Below are positions 26,437 to 35,533 of a stretch of DNA of 64,000 nt, one piece after another. The notes under the pieces were generated by a model. That model did not search any database. It worked only from the letters and a program-made list of their open reading frames with translations, and was not told where the DNA came from. Each line of letters begins with the position of its first letter. The first letter of the stretch is position 1. Origin of the DNA: UBA647 sp964400545 (GTDB lineage Bacteria > Acidobacteriota > Aminicenantia > UBA2199); assembly GCA_964400545.1 (NCBI GenBank), contig CAYNUG010000002.1, positions 7,743 through 71,742 of the forward strand, given 5' to 3'. Both the position numbers and the translations under genes were made by a program.

Positions 26437-27609
26437 TCAATAAAGTTCAATGATCTTTTTGTAGTTTTCGGGATCGGTGTCCCCTTCGGTGTTTATCAGG
26501 ATTATCTTGGAGTTTTGTCCGATACCTATTCTCTCTTTTGCGTTTTTTAAGCTTTTGTCCTTCATCAGGGCGATTAGCCCGGCAAGCCCGGAAGCTCCCG
26601 ATTCACCTGATATAATTCCTTCCGTTGCATATTTTCTCATTGCATCTTTTGCATAAGAATCCGGAATTGATATAAAAAGGTCAGCAGAATCTCTCAATAT
26701 CGGCCAGGCGACAATTGAGGGGACTCCACAATTGAGTCCTGCCATGATGGTTTCCATCTTTCCTTTTGTCGCAGTTGCTTTCCCCTCAGTGATCGATTCC
26801 AGATAACATGATGCTTCCAGGGGTTCGACAATGATTATCTTCGGTCTGTTCTCCCTGAATATTTCAACCAACCACGAAACTCCTGAAGCTGCAAACGCCC
26901 CTGCGCCTGCCTGGAGAAAAATCATATCGTTCTCACTTATCTTGATTTCTGAAAACAAACTTTCCATCTCACGAAAAAGAGTGGAATATCCGTTAAGGAC
27001 CCAGGATGGTATATCTGTATATCCGGAATATGCGGTATCTGCGATCTCATGCCATCTGTTCTTTTTTGCTTCTTCGGATGCTACCCTTACGCAATCGTCG
27101 TATGTTCCGTTAACTATTATGACTTTTCCGTTCTCACTCTCAATATTTTCTATTCTGGCTTTTACCGTTTCCGATGGCATGAATATTACTGAATTCTGTT
27201 TCAGCATCCTTGCTGTCCACGCTACTGCTCTTCCGTGATTACCGTCCGAAGCGGCGCAGAAAGTAAATTTCCCCAGTTTTTTCAGTTTTTCTTCATCCCC
27301 GAAGTTTTTAAAGTCAAATCCTGTCCCGTATTTTTGTTCCCAAATTTTCTTCATAACACGGAAAATGGCATAACTGGCACCAAGTGCTTTAAATGCTTTG
27401 ATCCCGAATCTTTCCGATTCGTCTTTTACATAAATATTGCCTGTTCCAAGTTCTGAAGAGACATTCTTTAATTTGACTGTGCGCGTAGGAGAGTATCCCG
27501 AAAGTGACCTGTGAAAATCCTGCATATCAATATTTTTCAGAAAAGCGAACTTATCTGTGCTCCATTCGGGCATATCCTTTCTGAAACGGTTGAAAGTGAA
27601 TTTACCCAC
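26437..27609 (-). CDS. dpaL: Diaminopropionate ammonia-lyase
   Basis: 390 residues, near the length of E. coli YgeX/DpaL. PLP lysine K74 is in AFKALGASYA; the substrate loop is AASDGNHGRAV; the phosphate region is QAGAGAFAASGVSW. The enzyme splits 2,3-diaminopropionate to pyruvate and two ammonia in the cytoplasm. Translation starts at GTG with AGGAAG before it. It is the last gene of an operon with a sodium symporter (14-base gap) and an outer-membrane porin. In E. coli the same gene is next to ssnA and hyuA; here those genes lie 10 kb away on the same strand. Confidence 0.9.
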   Translation of the reverse strand: MGKFTFNRFRKDMPEWSTDKFAFLKNIDMQDFHRSLSGYSPTRTVKLKNVSSELGTGNIYVKDESERFGIKAFKALGASYAIFRVMKKIWEQKYGTGFDFKNFGDEEKLKKLGKFTFCAASDGNHGRAVAWTARMLKQNSVIFMPSETVKARIENIESENGKVIIVNGTYDDCVRVASEEAKKNRWHEIADTAYSGYTDIPSWVLNGYSTLFREMESLFSEIKISENDMIFLQAGAGAFAASGVSWLVEIFRENRPKIIIVEPLEASCYLESITEGKATATKGKMETIMAGLNCGVPSIVAWPILRDSADLFISIPDSYAKDAMRKYATEGIISGESGASGLAGLIALMKDKSLKNAKERIGIGQNSKIILINTEGDTDPENYKKIIELY

Positions 27610-27623
27610 TTTATTTTCTTCCT

Positions 27624-29063
27624 TTAGGCTCCTTTCCCTGCTAATTTGAATATATAACTTGCAACAGGATTGGCAACAAGTGAAGTGATCATTCCGATTG
27701 TTCCTGCTTCCGGAGGTGAATAGCCTGTGCTATACAGATAGAGGCAGACAAACAATCCGAAAACGCCTGAAAATATTGCCCCTGCCCGGTTGACCTTTTT
27801 TGAGAAAAGTCCCCAGACAAAGGGTCCGAGAAATACGGAACCGATAGCTCCCCACGAAATGCTCAATACGGAAACAATTGTATCTATGTTCAAAGCCGCA
27901 AGGATCACGGAAAGAAGAACAAAGAATCCGTTCATAAAACGCATAAGACGTGTAAGATTTTTATCGGAAATATTCTTGTTGATAAATCCTCCGTAAAAAT
28001 CTTTCGAAAACGATGAACTTGAAATCAATACAAGAGCCGCAAGAGTCGACATAGAAGCCGACAGAATAAGGAGAAGTATTATTACCGAAAGAGATTGGGG
28101 GATGATCTTGGCAAGTAGTTCGGGCATCAGAGTATCAAAAACCGGTTTGCCAGCCTTAAATGCAAGAGGGTTGCTTGCGGGGTTGAGAAATATCCTTGTT
28201 GTTGATCCGACGAAGTAAGCTACTCCACCGATCAATATTGCGAAGATGGTTGATGCGATCATCCCGGTTCTTACAGATCTTTTGTCTTTAATTGCATAAA
28301 ATTTTTGAACGAGTTGAGGCATCGCGAACGGGGCAACACTTGTAAGGAAAATAAGAGAAAAGAGTGGCCAGATACCCGGAGGGCCGATTGGAGAGGCAAG
28401 CTTCGGGTTAATGTTTTTCAAACTCTCAATTATTGAATCAAGGCCGTTCCCTGTGTTTAATGTACTTATAAAAAGCACAATAACACCAACAGTCATTATG
28501 ATCCCGAAAATAGTGTCGATCATTGCCATCGATTTGTATCCTCCGAGAACAATATAAATTGCTGTAAAGAGTCCTATAAAAACAAGTCCCTGCCAATATT
28601 CTATTCCGAAATTTGCTTTGAAAAGATATGAAAGACCCATGAAGACCGCAGCGGAGTAAGGGATCAAAAATATGAAGATTGCAAAAGAAGAGAAAAGTTT
28701 TAAAAATTTACTGTTGTATCTCTTTTCAAGGAATTCGTTCATTGTTGAGATCTTGTATTCAACAGATATTTTTTTAATTTTCCAACCCATCAGCCACCAG
28801 ACTCCGAGGACTCCTATAAAAGCGTTAAAAAGAGCTATCCATAACCCTGACAAACCGAACCCCCAGCCGATCTTGCCTGCAAATCCGATGAAGAGGACAG
28901 CGGAAAAATATGCTGTCCCATAAGAAAATGCCGACATCCAAGGTCCTACTTTCCCCCCTCCAAGGAAAAAATCAGAGAAGGATTTGGTTTTCCGAAGACC
29001 TATCACTCCGATGGTTATGATCATTAATGCATACAATCCTAATACAATTATTTTTATTGCCAT
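27624..29063 (-). CDS. Sodium:solute symporter (SSS family)
   Basis: 479 residues with about 13 membrane helices. SSS features include the early KTKSFSDFFLGGGKVGPW segment, then FSYGTAYFSAVLFIGFAGK and the central GGYKSMAMIDTIFGIIM. It couples sodium entry to uptake of a small solute across the inner membrane. GGAGG precedes the ATG. It lies between the porin and dpaL genes, so the solute is probably an amino acid or purine-derived compound that DpaL or the nearby catabolic enzymes consume; the specificity is not visible. Confidence 0.9.
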   Translation of the reverse strand: MAIKIIVLGLYALMIITIGVIGLRKTKSFSDFFLGGGKVGPWMSAFSYGTAYFSAVLFIGFAGKIGWGFGLSGLWIALFNAFIGVLGVWWLMGWKIKKISVEYKISTMNEFLEKRYNSKFLKLFSSFAIFIFLIPYSAAVFMGLSYLFKANFGIEYWQGLVFIGLFTAIYIVLGGYKSMAMIDTIFGIIMTVGVIVLFISTLNTGNGLDSIIESLKNINPKLASPIGPPGIWPLFSLIFLTSVAPFAMPQLVQKFYAIKDKRSVRTGMIASTIFAILIGGVAYFVGSTTRIFLNPASNPLAFKAGKPVFDTLMPELLAKIIPQSLSVIILLLILSASMSTLAALVLISSSSFSKDFYGGFINKNISDKNLTRLMRFMNGFFVLLSVILAALNIDTIVSVLSISWGAIGSVFLGPFVWGLFSKKVNRAGAIFSGVFGLFVCLYLYSTGYSPPEAGTIGMITSLVANPVASYIFKLAGKGA

Positions 29064-29075
29064 TAAATCCTCCGG

Positions 29076-30359
29076 TTATTTTTTGTACATCAGTTCAAAT
29101 CTAAACCAGTTGTACGGTTTTGCATTATCGAAATAGAAATTGCCTGGTCTGAAATGTTCCCACAGGAAATGTCCAGAAAGTGTTTTTGAGATATTAAAAT
29201 TTAATTTATTGGTCAATAGAAATCCCCTGAAACGGCCTGAACCTCCCGGGAAATTCGGAGAAAGATCTTTTTCCGGAGCACTCAAAAAATTGAAGGTTGT
29301 ACTCAGATATCCATTTTTAAATAATTGTGCTAAAAATGTCATATAAACAGATGAAATATTGCTCCAATTTGCAATGCCGTTCTCGTTTATGAGAGTGTAT
29401 ATATAAGAATTGCTCCATTTAGGCCATTTCGAGAAAGGGGGGTCCCACCCTCTGGTGATTTTATCACCCGGAGAGTTTCCGGAGAGATATACGCCCCCTA
29501 TTGTTGCTTTTTTCAGAGTTTTATTTTTAATTTTACGATCAAGATGGAAATGTCCTCCGAGTGTTTTCATCTTCTCATTGTCGAAGGAACCGTTCTGAAT
29601 GGCTACTTCAGTTGTAAGATTAAAATCTTTTCTTATCCTTAATACAAGTTTTGTTCCCAGAGTATCTGTTGATCTAACCCATGATCTGTTGTCATTCACA
29701 TCAGTTTTTTTCTTAATAAAGTAAATGTCGATCAGATTCCTGTCAAGTTTTCCCTGATAATAGAATCCGCATCCCTTGATATCATGCTCGTTCAATCTCT
29801 GATCTTTGTCGTTTAAGACAGGAAGAACGTCATCGGTTCTTTGAGCATTCATCTTGAGCAGAGTAAGATTTCCTCCCTTCTTGAATTTTATATCTACTCT
29901 TACTGCATCAAAGTATGCAGATCTGGATCCGTCATAGGTGTTTCCGTCAAGTACAATAAACCCTTCTCCGAGAAAAATATTCTGTCTGCCAAGGGTCAGT
30001 GTTACAGGAATTTTGAAAATATTTCTTATTTTTAGATAGAGATTGTCTATAAATATTTCGTGAACATTGAAATCTTTCTTGGGCTTAAAATAGGTTCTGA
30101 ACTCATTAGTTATCTTGAAATAAAATTCGGTGTTTTTTGACAAGTTCCAATTCAAACCCAGGGATGTTCTGTTGCGCGTAAACGTATTGCCGTTCTCTTT
30201 TGAACTGTCAAGTGTGATTGGATTGTCCCATGAAACAAACCTGAAACGTTCCGAGAAATCTATTGTAAGATTGTTTTTCTTTTTTGCAGGCAGAGAAGAA
30301 AACAGAAGAGTTAAAAATATAAGTGATACCAACGATGATTTGAAATATTTCAATTGCAT
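29076..30359 (-). CDS. Outer-membrane porin, alginate-export-like barrel
   Basis: 427 residues with a signal peptide (MQLKYFKSSLVSLIFLTLLF). The rest is beta-strand-rich and ends in an aromatic strand (WFRFELMYKK). The segment TLTLGRQNIFLGEGFIVLDG matches the conserved start of the alginate-export-type barrel family. The start codon has no Shine-Dalgarno but follows a perfect TATAAT by five bases. It heads an operon with the SSS symporter and DpaL, so it probably carries the same solute across the outer membrane. Alginate itself is not implied. Confidence 0.78.
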   Translation of the reverse strand: MQLKYFKSSLVSLIFLTLLFSSLPAKKKNNLTIDFSERFRFVSWDNPITLDSSKENGNTFTRNRTSLGLNWNLSKNTEFYFKITNEFRTYFKPKKDFNVHEIFIDNLYLKIRNIFKIPVTLTLGRQNIFLGEGFIVLDGNTYDGSRSAYFDAVRVDIKFKKGGNLTLLKMNAQRTDDVLPVLNDKDQRLNEHDIKGCGFYYQGKLDRNLIDIYFIKKKTDVNDNRSWVRSTDTLGTKLVLRIRKDFNLTTEVAIQNGSFDNEKMKTLGGHFHLDRKIKNKTLKKATIGGVYLSGNSPGDKITRGWDPPFSKWPKWSNSYIYTLINENGIANWSNISSVYMTFLAQLFKNGYLSTTFNFLSAPEKDLSPNFPGGSGRFRGFLLTNKLNFNISKTLSGHFLWEHFRPGNFYFDNAKPYNWFRFELMYKK

Positions 30360-30364
30360 TTTTG

Positions 30365-30393
30365 ATTATAACTGATTAAGTAATTATCATCAA
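30365..30393 (-). promoter_or_regulatory. Leaderless promoter of the porin-symporter-dpaL operon
   Basis: Minus strand: TTGATG (complement of 30388-30393), exactly 17 bp, TATAAT (complement of 30365-30370), 5 bp, ATG at 30359. No ribosome site is visible, so transcription would start at the ATG. Confidence 0.65.
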
Positions 30394-30437
30394 TTAATAA
30401 TTACTGATGGCAAAATCCGGGGAAAACTGTCAACAAC

Positions 30438-30457
30438 TTTTGGAACCGTCCCCAAAA
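30438..30457. repeat. Short hairpin repeat with GGAACCGTCCCC core
   Basis: Inverted hexamers TTTTGG (30438-30443) and CCAAAA (30452-30457) flank the core shared with 25.49 kb. It lies between the divergent porin and deoB promoters. Confidence 0.6.
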
Positions 30458-30470
30458 AAGGTTTCATTTT

Positions 30471-30497
30471 TTGACATTAGGATATGTGTGTGATAAT
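30471..30497 (+). promoter_or_regulatory. Candidate promoter of deoB-punA
   Basis: A perfect TTGACA (30471-30476) is followed after 15 bp by GATAAT (30492-30497). Predicted transcription starts about 7 bases before the ATG at 30511. The short spacing lowers confidence. Confidence 0.45.
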
Positions 30498-30510
30498 TAT
30501 TTTCTACATA

Positions 30511-31668
30511 ATGGGGAAGAGAGCAATAATAATTGTTTTGGACAGTGTCGGTGCCGGCTATATGGAGGACGCTGCTGATTTTGGAGATGTCGGTGCTAAC
30601 ACCCTTGCTAATACGGCAAAGGCTGTAGGCGGAGTTTCTCTCCCCACTCTGGAAAAACTCGGGCTCGGCAATATCATTGATATAAAGGGGGTCGACCCGG
30701 TAAGTGATCCCATCGGAAAATTTGGAAAAATCAGGGAAGTATCTAAAGGAAAAGATACTATGACCGGTCACTGGGAAATGATGGGGATAATCAGCAGGGA
30801 ACCCTTCCCGTTATATCCGGATGGGTTTCCCGAAGAAATAATCAGCAATTTTATTGAGCGGACAGGTGTTAAAGGAATTCTTGGGAATATTGCTGCCTCC
30901 GGGACAAAGATCATTAAGGACCTTGGAAAAGAGCATATGAGGACAGGTTTTCCAATTATTTATACTTCGGGAGATTCTGTTTTTCAGATAGCGGCACATA
31001 ATGATACGATCCCACTGGACAAACTTTATGAGCATTGTGTTCAGGCAAGGGAAATGTGTGATAAGTATAAGATCGGCAGAGTGATTGCCCGTCCTTTTAT
31101 TGGTAATGAAGGATCATTCAGTCGTACTACCGACAGGAGAGACTATCCAATGATCCCCCCGAAAGATACTATTCTTGATCTGATAGAGAAGAACGGGTTT
31201 GTCGTATCCGGGATAGGGAAAATAGAAGATATATATGCACGGAAGGGAGTTGGCAGAGCGATCCATACAAAGAACAACAAGGATGGAATGGATGTTATAA
31301 CGAAAGAAATGTCTATAACTAAAGAGGGGCTGATCTTTGCAAACCTTGTTGATTTTGATATGCTCTACGGCCACAGACGTAATCCATCCGGGTATGCTTT
31401 GGCACTGGAAAAATTTGATGAAATGTTGGGAGATTTTTTTGATCTGATGGAAGAGGATGATGTTTTAATAATAACAGCAGACCATGGTTGCGATCCGACC
31501 TTTAAAGGGACTGATCATACGAGGGAGTTTGTTCCACTGCTTGTATATGGAAGAACAATATCTCCAGGTAATCTCGGGATAAGGAAAACTTTTGCAGATA
31601 TCGGCATTTCCGTGCTTCATCATTTAGGGATCGAAGGCCGGGAGTTCCCGGGTGAAAGTTTTATATAA
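30511..31668 (+). CDS. deoB: Phosphopentomutase
   Basis: About 385 residues. Metal-site motifs of the alkaline-phosphatase superfamily are clear: VLDSVGAGYMEDAADFGD at the start, DTMTGHWEM (the threonine carries the phosphate) and TADHGCDPTFKGTDHTRE near the end. It interconverts (deoxy)ribose 1-phosphate and 5-phosphate in nucleoside use. The frame is open from 30484, but MGKRAIIIVLDSVG at 30511 matches the family start. The next gene is purine nucleoside phosphorylase, which makes its substrate, so the pair is functional. Divergent from the porin operon. Confidence 0.93.
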   Translation: MGKRAIIIVLDSVGAGYMEDAADFGDVGANTLANTAKAVGGVSLPTLEKLGLGNIIDIKGVDPVSDPIGKFGKIREVSKGKDTMTGHWEMMGIISREPFPLYPDGFPEEIISNFIERTGVKGILGNIAASGTKIIKDLGKEHMRTGFPIIYTSGDSVFQIAAHNDTIPLDKLYEHCVQAREMCDKYKIGRVIARPFIGNEGSFSRTTDRRDYPMIPPKDTILDLIEKNGFVVSGIGKIEDIYARKGVGRAIHTKNNKDGMDVITKEMSITKEGLIFANLVDFDMLYGHRRNPSGYALALEKFDEMLGDFFDLMEEDDVLIITADHGCDPTFKGTDHTREFVPLLVYGRTISPGNLGIRKTFADIGISVLHHLGIEGREFPGESFI

Positions 31669-31681
31669 TCGAGGAGAAGAT

Positions 31682-32500
31682 ATGGATATATTCGAAAATA
31701 TTAATGATGCGGTTGTATTCATAAGGAAAAGAACAGAATTGATCCCCGAAACAGGAATAGTGCTGGGATCCGGACTCGGTGATTTTGCAAATGGTGTTAG
31801 TGATAGTATTTCCATTCCGTATAAAGATATTCCCCATTTCAAAAAAGTCAGGGTTAAAGGGCATGCCGGGAATCTTGTTATCGGGAAGGTGTCAGGGAAG
31901 ATAGTTGCAGTATTACAGGGCAGGTATCATTTTTATGAAGGGCATGACATTAAAGATGTTGTGTTTCCTGTAAGAGTATTGTGTTCGCTCGGAATAAAGA
32001 ATCTGATAATAACCAATGCGGCAGGAGGGATTAATGCGGCTTTTGTTCCCGGAGATCTGATGGTAATAAATGATCACATTAATTTGATGGGAGAGAACCC
32101 TTTGACTGGTGATAATGATGAGAGGCTCGGTCCCCGTTTTCCTGATATGAGCATGATATATGACAGAGTTCTCTCTGAGAAAATAATTTCAACTGCAAGA
32201 GCTATGGGCATTTCTGTAAAATCAGGAGTGTATGCAGGTCTGAGAGGTCCATCTTATGAAACTCCGGCTGAGATCCGAATGTTAAAGACAATTGGTGCTG
32301 ACAGTGTGGGAATGTCGACTGTTCCGGAAGGTATTGCAGCTAAACATATGGGGATGAAAATAGCAGGAATTTCGTGTATTACAAATTTTGCGGCAGGGAT
32401 CAGAGATAAACCTCTTGATCATAAAGAGGTTACTGAAACTGCAGACAGAGTTAAAGAAGATTTTATATCACTGCTTTCAAGTGTAGTTAAAACATTCTGA
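31682..32500 (+). CDS. punA: Purine nucleoside phosphorylase, trimeric (class I)
   Basis: About 272 residues. Motifs: VLGSGLGDFAN (phosphate loop), VKGHAGNLVIG, LQGRYHFYEGH, ITNAAGGIN and GADSVGMSTVPE. The enzyme splits purine nucleosides with phosphate to free base and (deoxy)ribose 1-phosphate. I start at the ATG at 31682 because GAGGAG lies five bases before it; an upstream ATG at 31652 would overlap deoB. With deoB it forms a nucleoside-salvage or catabolic pair that could supply the xanthine dehydrogenase nearby. Confidence 0.93.
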   Translation: MDIFENINDAVVFIRKRTELIPETGIVLGSGLGDFANGVSDSISIPYKDIPHFKKVRVKGHAGNLVIGKVSGKIVAVLQGRYHFYEGHDIKDVVFPVRVLCSLGIKNLIITNAAGGINAAFVPGDLMVINDHINLMGENPLTGDNDERLGPRFPDMSMIYDRVLSEKIISTARAMGISVKSGVYAGLRGPSYETPAEIRMLKTIGADSVGMSTVPEGIAAKHMGMKIAGISCITNFAAGIRDKPLDHKEVTETADRVKEDFISLLSSVVKTF

Positions 32501-32564
32501 AATATGAGTCCCTCAATATTTGAAATTTTATTTCTCTCTGATAGAATACAATTAAGGAGTTTCC

Positions 32565-33329
32565 ATGGATAAGGAAGAGGTTAAAAGAATTATTGCCAGT
32601 GTTAACAGCTTCTATTTTGAAATAAAGGACAGGGAACTCGATCATTTTGACTATCTCGGAATTTCAAAAAATGCCACCCAGAAAGAGATCGAGGAGAAAT
32701 TTCAAAGCTTTTTGCATGAGTTCCCACCGGGGAGCGATTCTGTTATTTCAGATCCTGATGTAAAAGAAAGATTTGCTTATATATTGAATAAAGGGAGAAA
32801 AGCTTATAATGTAATTGCCGATTATGGGAAAAGAGCCGAGTATGAGAAGAACGGATTCAAAGAAAAAGCGGATATTCCGGAAGAAGAGGAGCCTGCAGAG
32901 AGGGCTAAGCTTTTGTATAGAAAGGGGAAAGCTCTCTATCAAAGGCAGCAATTCCTTCCGGCTATTTCTTTGCTGGAACAGTCTGTTGCAATAGACCCGA
33001 AGTCAGATGCATATCTTTTACTTGGAATGATCCAGACCGGTTTCCCCGAATTGAGACGGAAAGCAGAACAGAATCTTTTGAAATCTGCAGAAATAGAGCC
33101 CTGGAATGCTGAGCCTTTTGCAGCCCTCGGACTCCTGTTCTACCATGAGAGACTTCTAAATAGGGCTGAAAGCTATTTCAGGAAGGCGTTGGGTCTCGAT
33201 CCTACTCATGCATTGGCGAAGAGAAGACTGGAGGAGATCGCTGGTCCTGAAAAAAGAGATATTATGGGTGAAGTTCAGGATAAACTGAAAAAAGCACTTC
33301 CTACGATATTCGGAAAAAAGAAAAAGTAA
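32565..33329 (+). CDS. J-like domain and TPR protein
   Basis: 254 residues, no signal peptide, cytoplasmic. The N-terminus (about 24-95) follows a J-domain pattern (FDYLGISKNATQKEIEEKFQ, then KAYNVIADYGKRAEYEKNGF) but lacks the HPD tripeptide needed to stimulate Hsp70. Two or three tetratricopeptide repeats follow (AKLLYRKGKALYQRQQFLPA; AESYFRKALGLDPTHALAKR). A degenerate J domain may serve as a docking part without chaperone activity. AAGGAG precedes the ATG. Confidence 0.75.
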   Translation: MDKEEVKRIIASVNSFYFEIKDRELDHFDYLGISKNATQKEIEEKFQSFLHEFPPGSDSVISDPDVKERFAYILNKGRKAYNVIADYGKRAEYEKNGFKEKADIPEEEEPAERAKLLYRKGKALYQRQQFLPAISLLEQSVAIDPKSDAYLLLGMIQTGFPELRRKAEQNLLKSAEIEPWNAEPFAALGLLFYHERLLNRAESYFRKALGLDPTHALAKRRLEEIAGPEKRDIMGEVQDKLKKALPTIFGKKKK

Positions 33330-33361
33330 TCCTCCTACTTCCCCGTTCACCATGTTTGTGG

Positions 33362-33367
33362 TATAAT
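33362..33367 (+). promoter_or_regulatory. Extended -10 promoter candidate for the EF-G gene
   Basis: TGG followed by TATAAT (33362-33367) gives an extended -10 element. No good -35 is at 17 bp. It would leave a leader of about 80 bases before the EF-G start. Confidence 0.35.
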
Positions 33368-33452
33368 TCTATCTACCAAATTAAGTTAATCAATTATTGG
33401 GGAAATCTAAAAGATATCTGAACAATGGTAAGATTTATAGTATAGGAAAAAT

Positions 33453-35528
33453 ATGGAAGATTCAATGATTAGAAAGATCAGGAACATAGGGATAGTTGCT
33501 CATATAGATGCGGGCAAGACCACCACCAGTGAAAGGATCCTTTTTTTTACGGGGCTTACACACAAGATAGGGGAAGTTCACGACGGAGAGGCCGTAATGG
33601 ATTTCATGAAGCAGGAACAGGAGCGTGGGATCACAATTACTTCTGCTGCAATTACTGCCAAATGGAAAGATCATCAGATCAATGTGATAGATACTCCCGG
33701 TCATATAGATTTTACTCTGGAAGTTGAGAGATCGCTGCGTGTTCTTGACGGGATAGTCATGGTATTCTGTGCGGTTGGAGGTGTAGAACCCCAGAGCGAA
33801 ACAGTGTGGCACCAGGCAGACAGATACAAGGTCCCGAGAATTGCTTTTGTAAATAAGATGGATCGACAGGGAGCAGATTTGCTTCAGACAGTGGATATGA
33901 TGAATGAAATGCTTGGAGCTAATGCCATACCGTTTCAGATCCCGATCGGGTCGGAAGAAAATTTCGCCGGTGTTGTAGATCTTATTTCGATGAAAGCAAT
34001 AACTTATGACGGGATCAAGCAGGTCGAAAGTGATATTCCGGAAGATCTGAAATTGCAAGCTGAAAAATCAAGAGATGCACTTGTTGAAAAACTGGCAGAT
34101 TATGATGATAAATTGATGGAAAAATATCTTGAAAATGAGGAGATAACTCCGGATGATATTCTCATAGCAACAAGAGAAGCTGTTCTGAAACTTCTTATTA
34201 CTCCGGTTTTTTGTGGAACTGCATTTAAGAACAAAGGTGTCAGGCTTCTATTAGATGCCATTGTGGATTACCTGCCGTCTCCGATAGACAGAGGTATTGT
34301 TCTCGGATTTGATGTGAACGATACTGAAAAAACTATCTCAAGAAAACCTTCCTGGAGGAGACCTTTTTCCGCTCTTGCTTTTAAGATAATCAACGATAAT
34401 TTTGTTGGTCAACAGACATTTGTCAGGGTTTATTCCGGCGAATTGAAATCCGGAAGTTATATATATAATTCAACAAAGGAAAAAAGAGAGAGAATAGGAA
34501 GGATAATGAGGATCCACGCTAACAGCAGAGAGGATATAAACATCCTCAGGGCGGGAGACATTGGTGCATTGATAGGGACGAAATTTACCACGACTGGAGA
34601 TACGATCTGTGACGAGGCGGATCCGATATTGCTTGAGAACATTCATTATCCCGAAACAGTTGTTGATCTAAAGATAAATCCTGCGAATATCAAGGATAGA
34701 GATAAACTGGGTATTGCATTGAATAAAATGTCTCTTGAAGATCCTTCTTTCAAGGTGAACTATGATCAGGAGACGGAAGAAACAGTGATATCCGGAATGG
34801 GTGAGCTCCATCTCGAGGTAATAGTTGACAGATTGAAAAATGAACATAAAGTGGATGTTGAAGTAGGTGAGCCGGCTGTTGCTTTCAGAGAAACGGTTTC
34901 TTCCGAGGTTCGATATGAATATAAATATAAAAAGCAGACGGGAGGACACGGGCAATTCGCTCATATTGATTTCAGGATAGAATCCAATCCCGGTAATGGT
35001 TTGGAATTTGTAAATATGATCAAAGGCGGTAATATCCCTAAAGAATATATACCGGCTGTCAGAAAAGGATTCGAACATACTATGAGCAAAGGGCTTTTAG
35101 CAGGATATCCAATGGTTGATATAAAATTTACATTAATAGATGGAAGTTTTCATCCTGTTGATTCAAGCGAGATGGCTTTTCGAACCTGTACAGAGCTTGC
35201 TTTGAAAAGTGTTGTCAGTAAAGCTTCCCCGGTTCTATTGGAACCTATAATGAAAATTGAGATTAACACACCGGATGATTATATGGGTGATGTTATCGGC
35301 GATGTTAACAGAAGGCGGGGACATATAGATAACATGAGAAGATATAGAAAGGGATCTCAGAAACTGAACGGGATAGTACCCCTAAGGGAGATGTTCGGAT
35401 ATGCTTCTGTCTTAAGAACAATATCCAGTGGAAGGGCGAATTACTCGATAGAATTCCTGAAATATTCCAAACTTCCGGCTGCCATAGCTGATGAAGTTAT
35501 AAAGGAATTCAAAGAGAAGGATAAATAA
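33453..35528 (+). CDS. fusA: Translation elongation factor G
   Basis: 691 residues. GTPase motifs: AHIDAGKTTT (G1), RGITITSAA (G2), DTPGHIDF (G3) and NKMD (G4). The domains II-V follow, including YKKQTGGHGQFAHIDF and IGDVNRRRGHIDNM. It moves tRNA and mRNA through the ribosome or, if a paralogue, may act in recycling. It is not beside rpsL, rpsG or tuf, so it may be a second copy; the full set of motifs argues that it is active. Start is ATG at 33453 or 33465; neither has a strong Shine-Dalgarno. Confidence 0.93.
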   Translation: MEDSMIRKIRNIGIVAHIDAGKTTTSERILFFTGLTHKIGEVHDGEAVMDFMKQEQERGITITSAAITAKWKDHQINVIDTPGHIDFTLEVERSLRVLDGIVMVFCAVGGVEPQSETVWHQADRYKVPRIAFVNKMDRQGADLLQTVDMMNEMLGANAIPFQIPIGSEENFAGVVDLISMKAITYDGIKQVESDIPEDLKLQAEKSRDALVEKLADYDDKLMEKYLENEEITPDDILIATREAVLKLLITPVFCGTAFKNKGVRLLLDAIVDYLPSPIDRGIVLGFDVNDTEKTISRKPSWRRPFSALAFKIINDNFVGQQTFVRVYSGELKSGSYIYNSTKEKRERIGRIMRIHANSREDINILRAGDIGALIGTKFTTTGDTICDEADPILLENIHYPETVVDLKINPANIKDRDKLGIALNKMSLEDPSFKVNYDQETEETVISGMGELHLEVIVDRLKNEHKVDVEVGEPAVAFRETVSSEVRYEYKYKKQTGGHGQFAHIDFRIESNPGNGLEFVNMIKGGNIPKEYIPAVRKGFEHTMSKGLLAGYPMVDIKFTLIDGSFHPVDSSEMAFRTCTELALKSVVSKASPVLLEPIMKIEINTPDDYMGDVIGDVNRRRGHIDNMRRYRKGSQKLNGIVPLREMFGYASVLRTISSGRANYSIEFLKYSKLPAAIADEVIKEFKEKDK

Positions 35529-35533
35529 GATCA

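Noticed and set aside
29076..30359. Alginate export function for the porin
   Set aside because: Only barrel similarity is seen; no alginate genes are present and the operon suggests amino-compound uptake.
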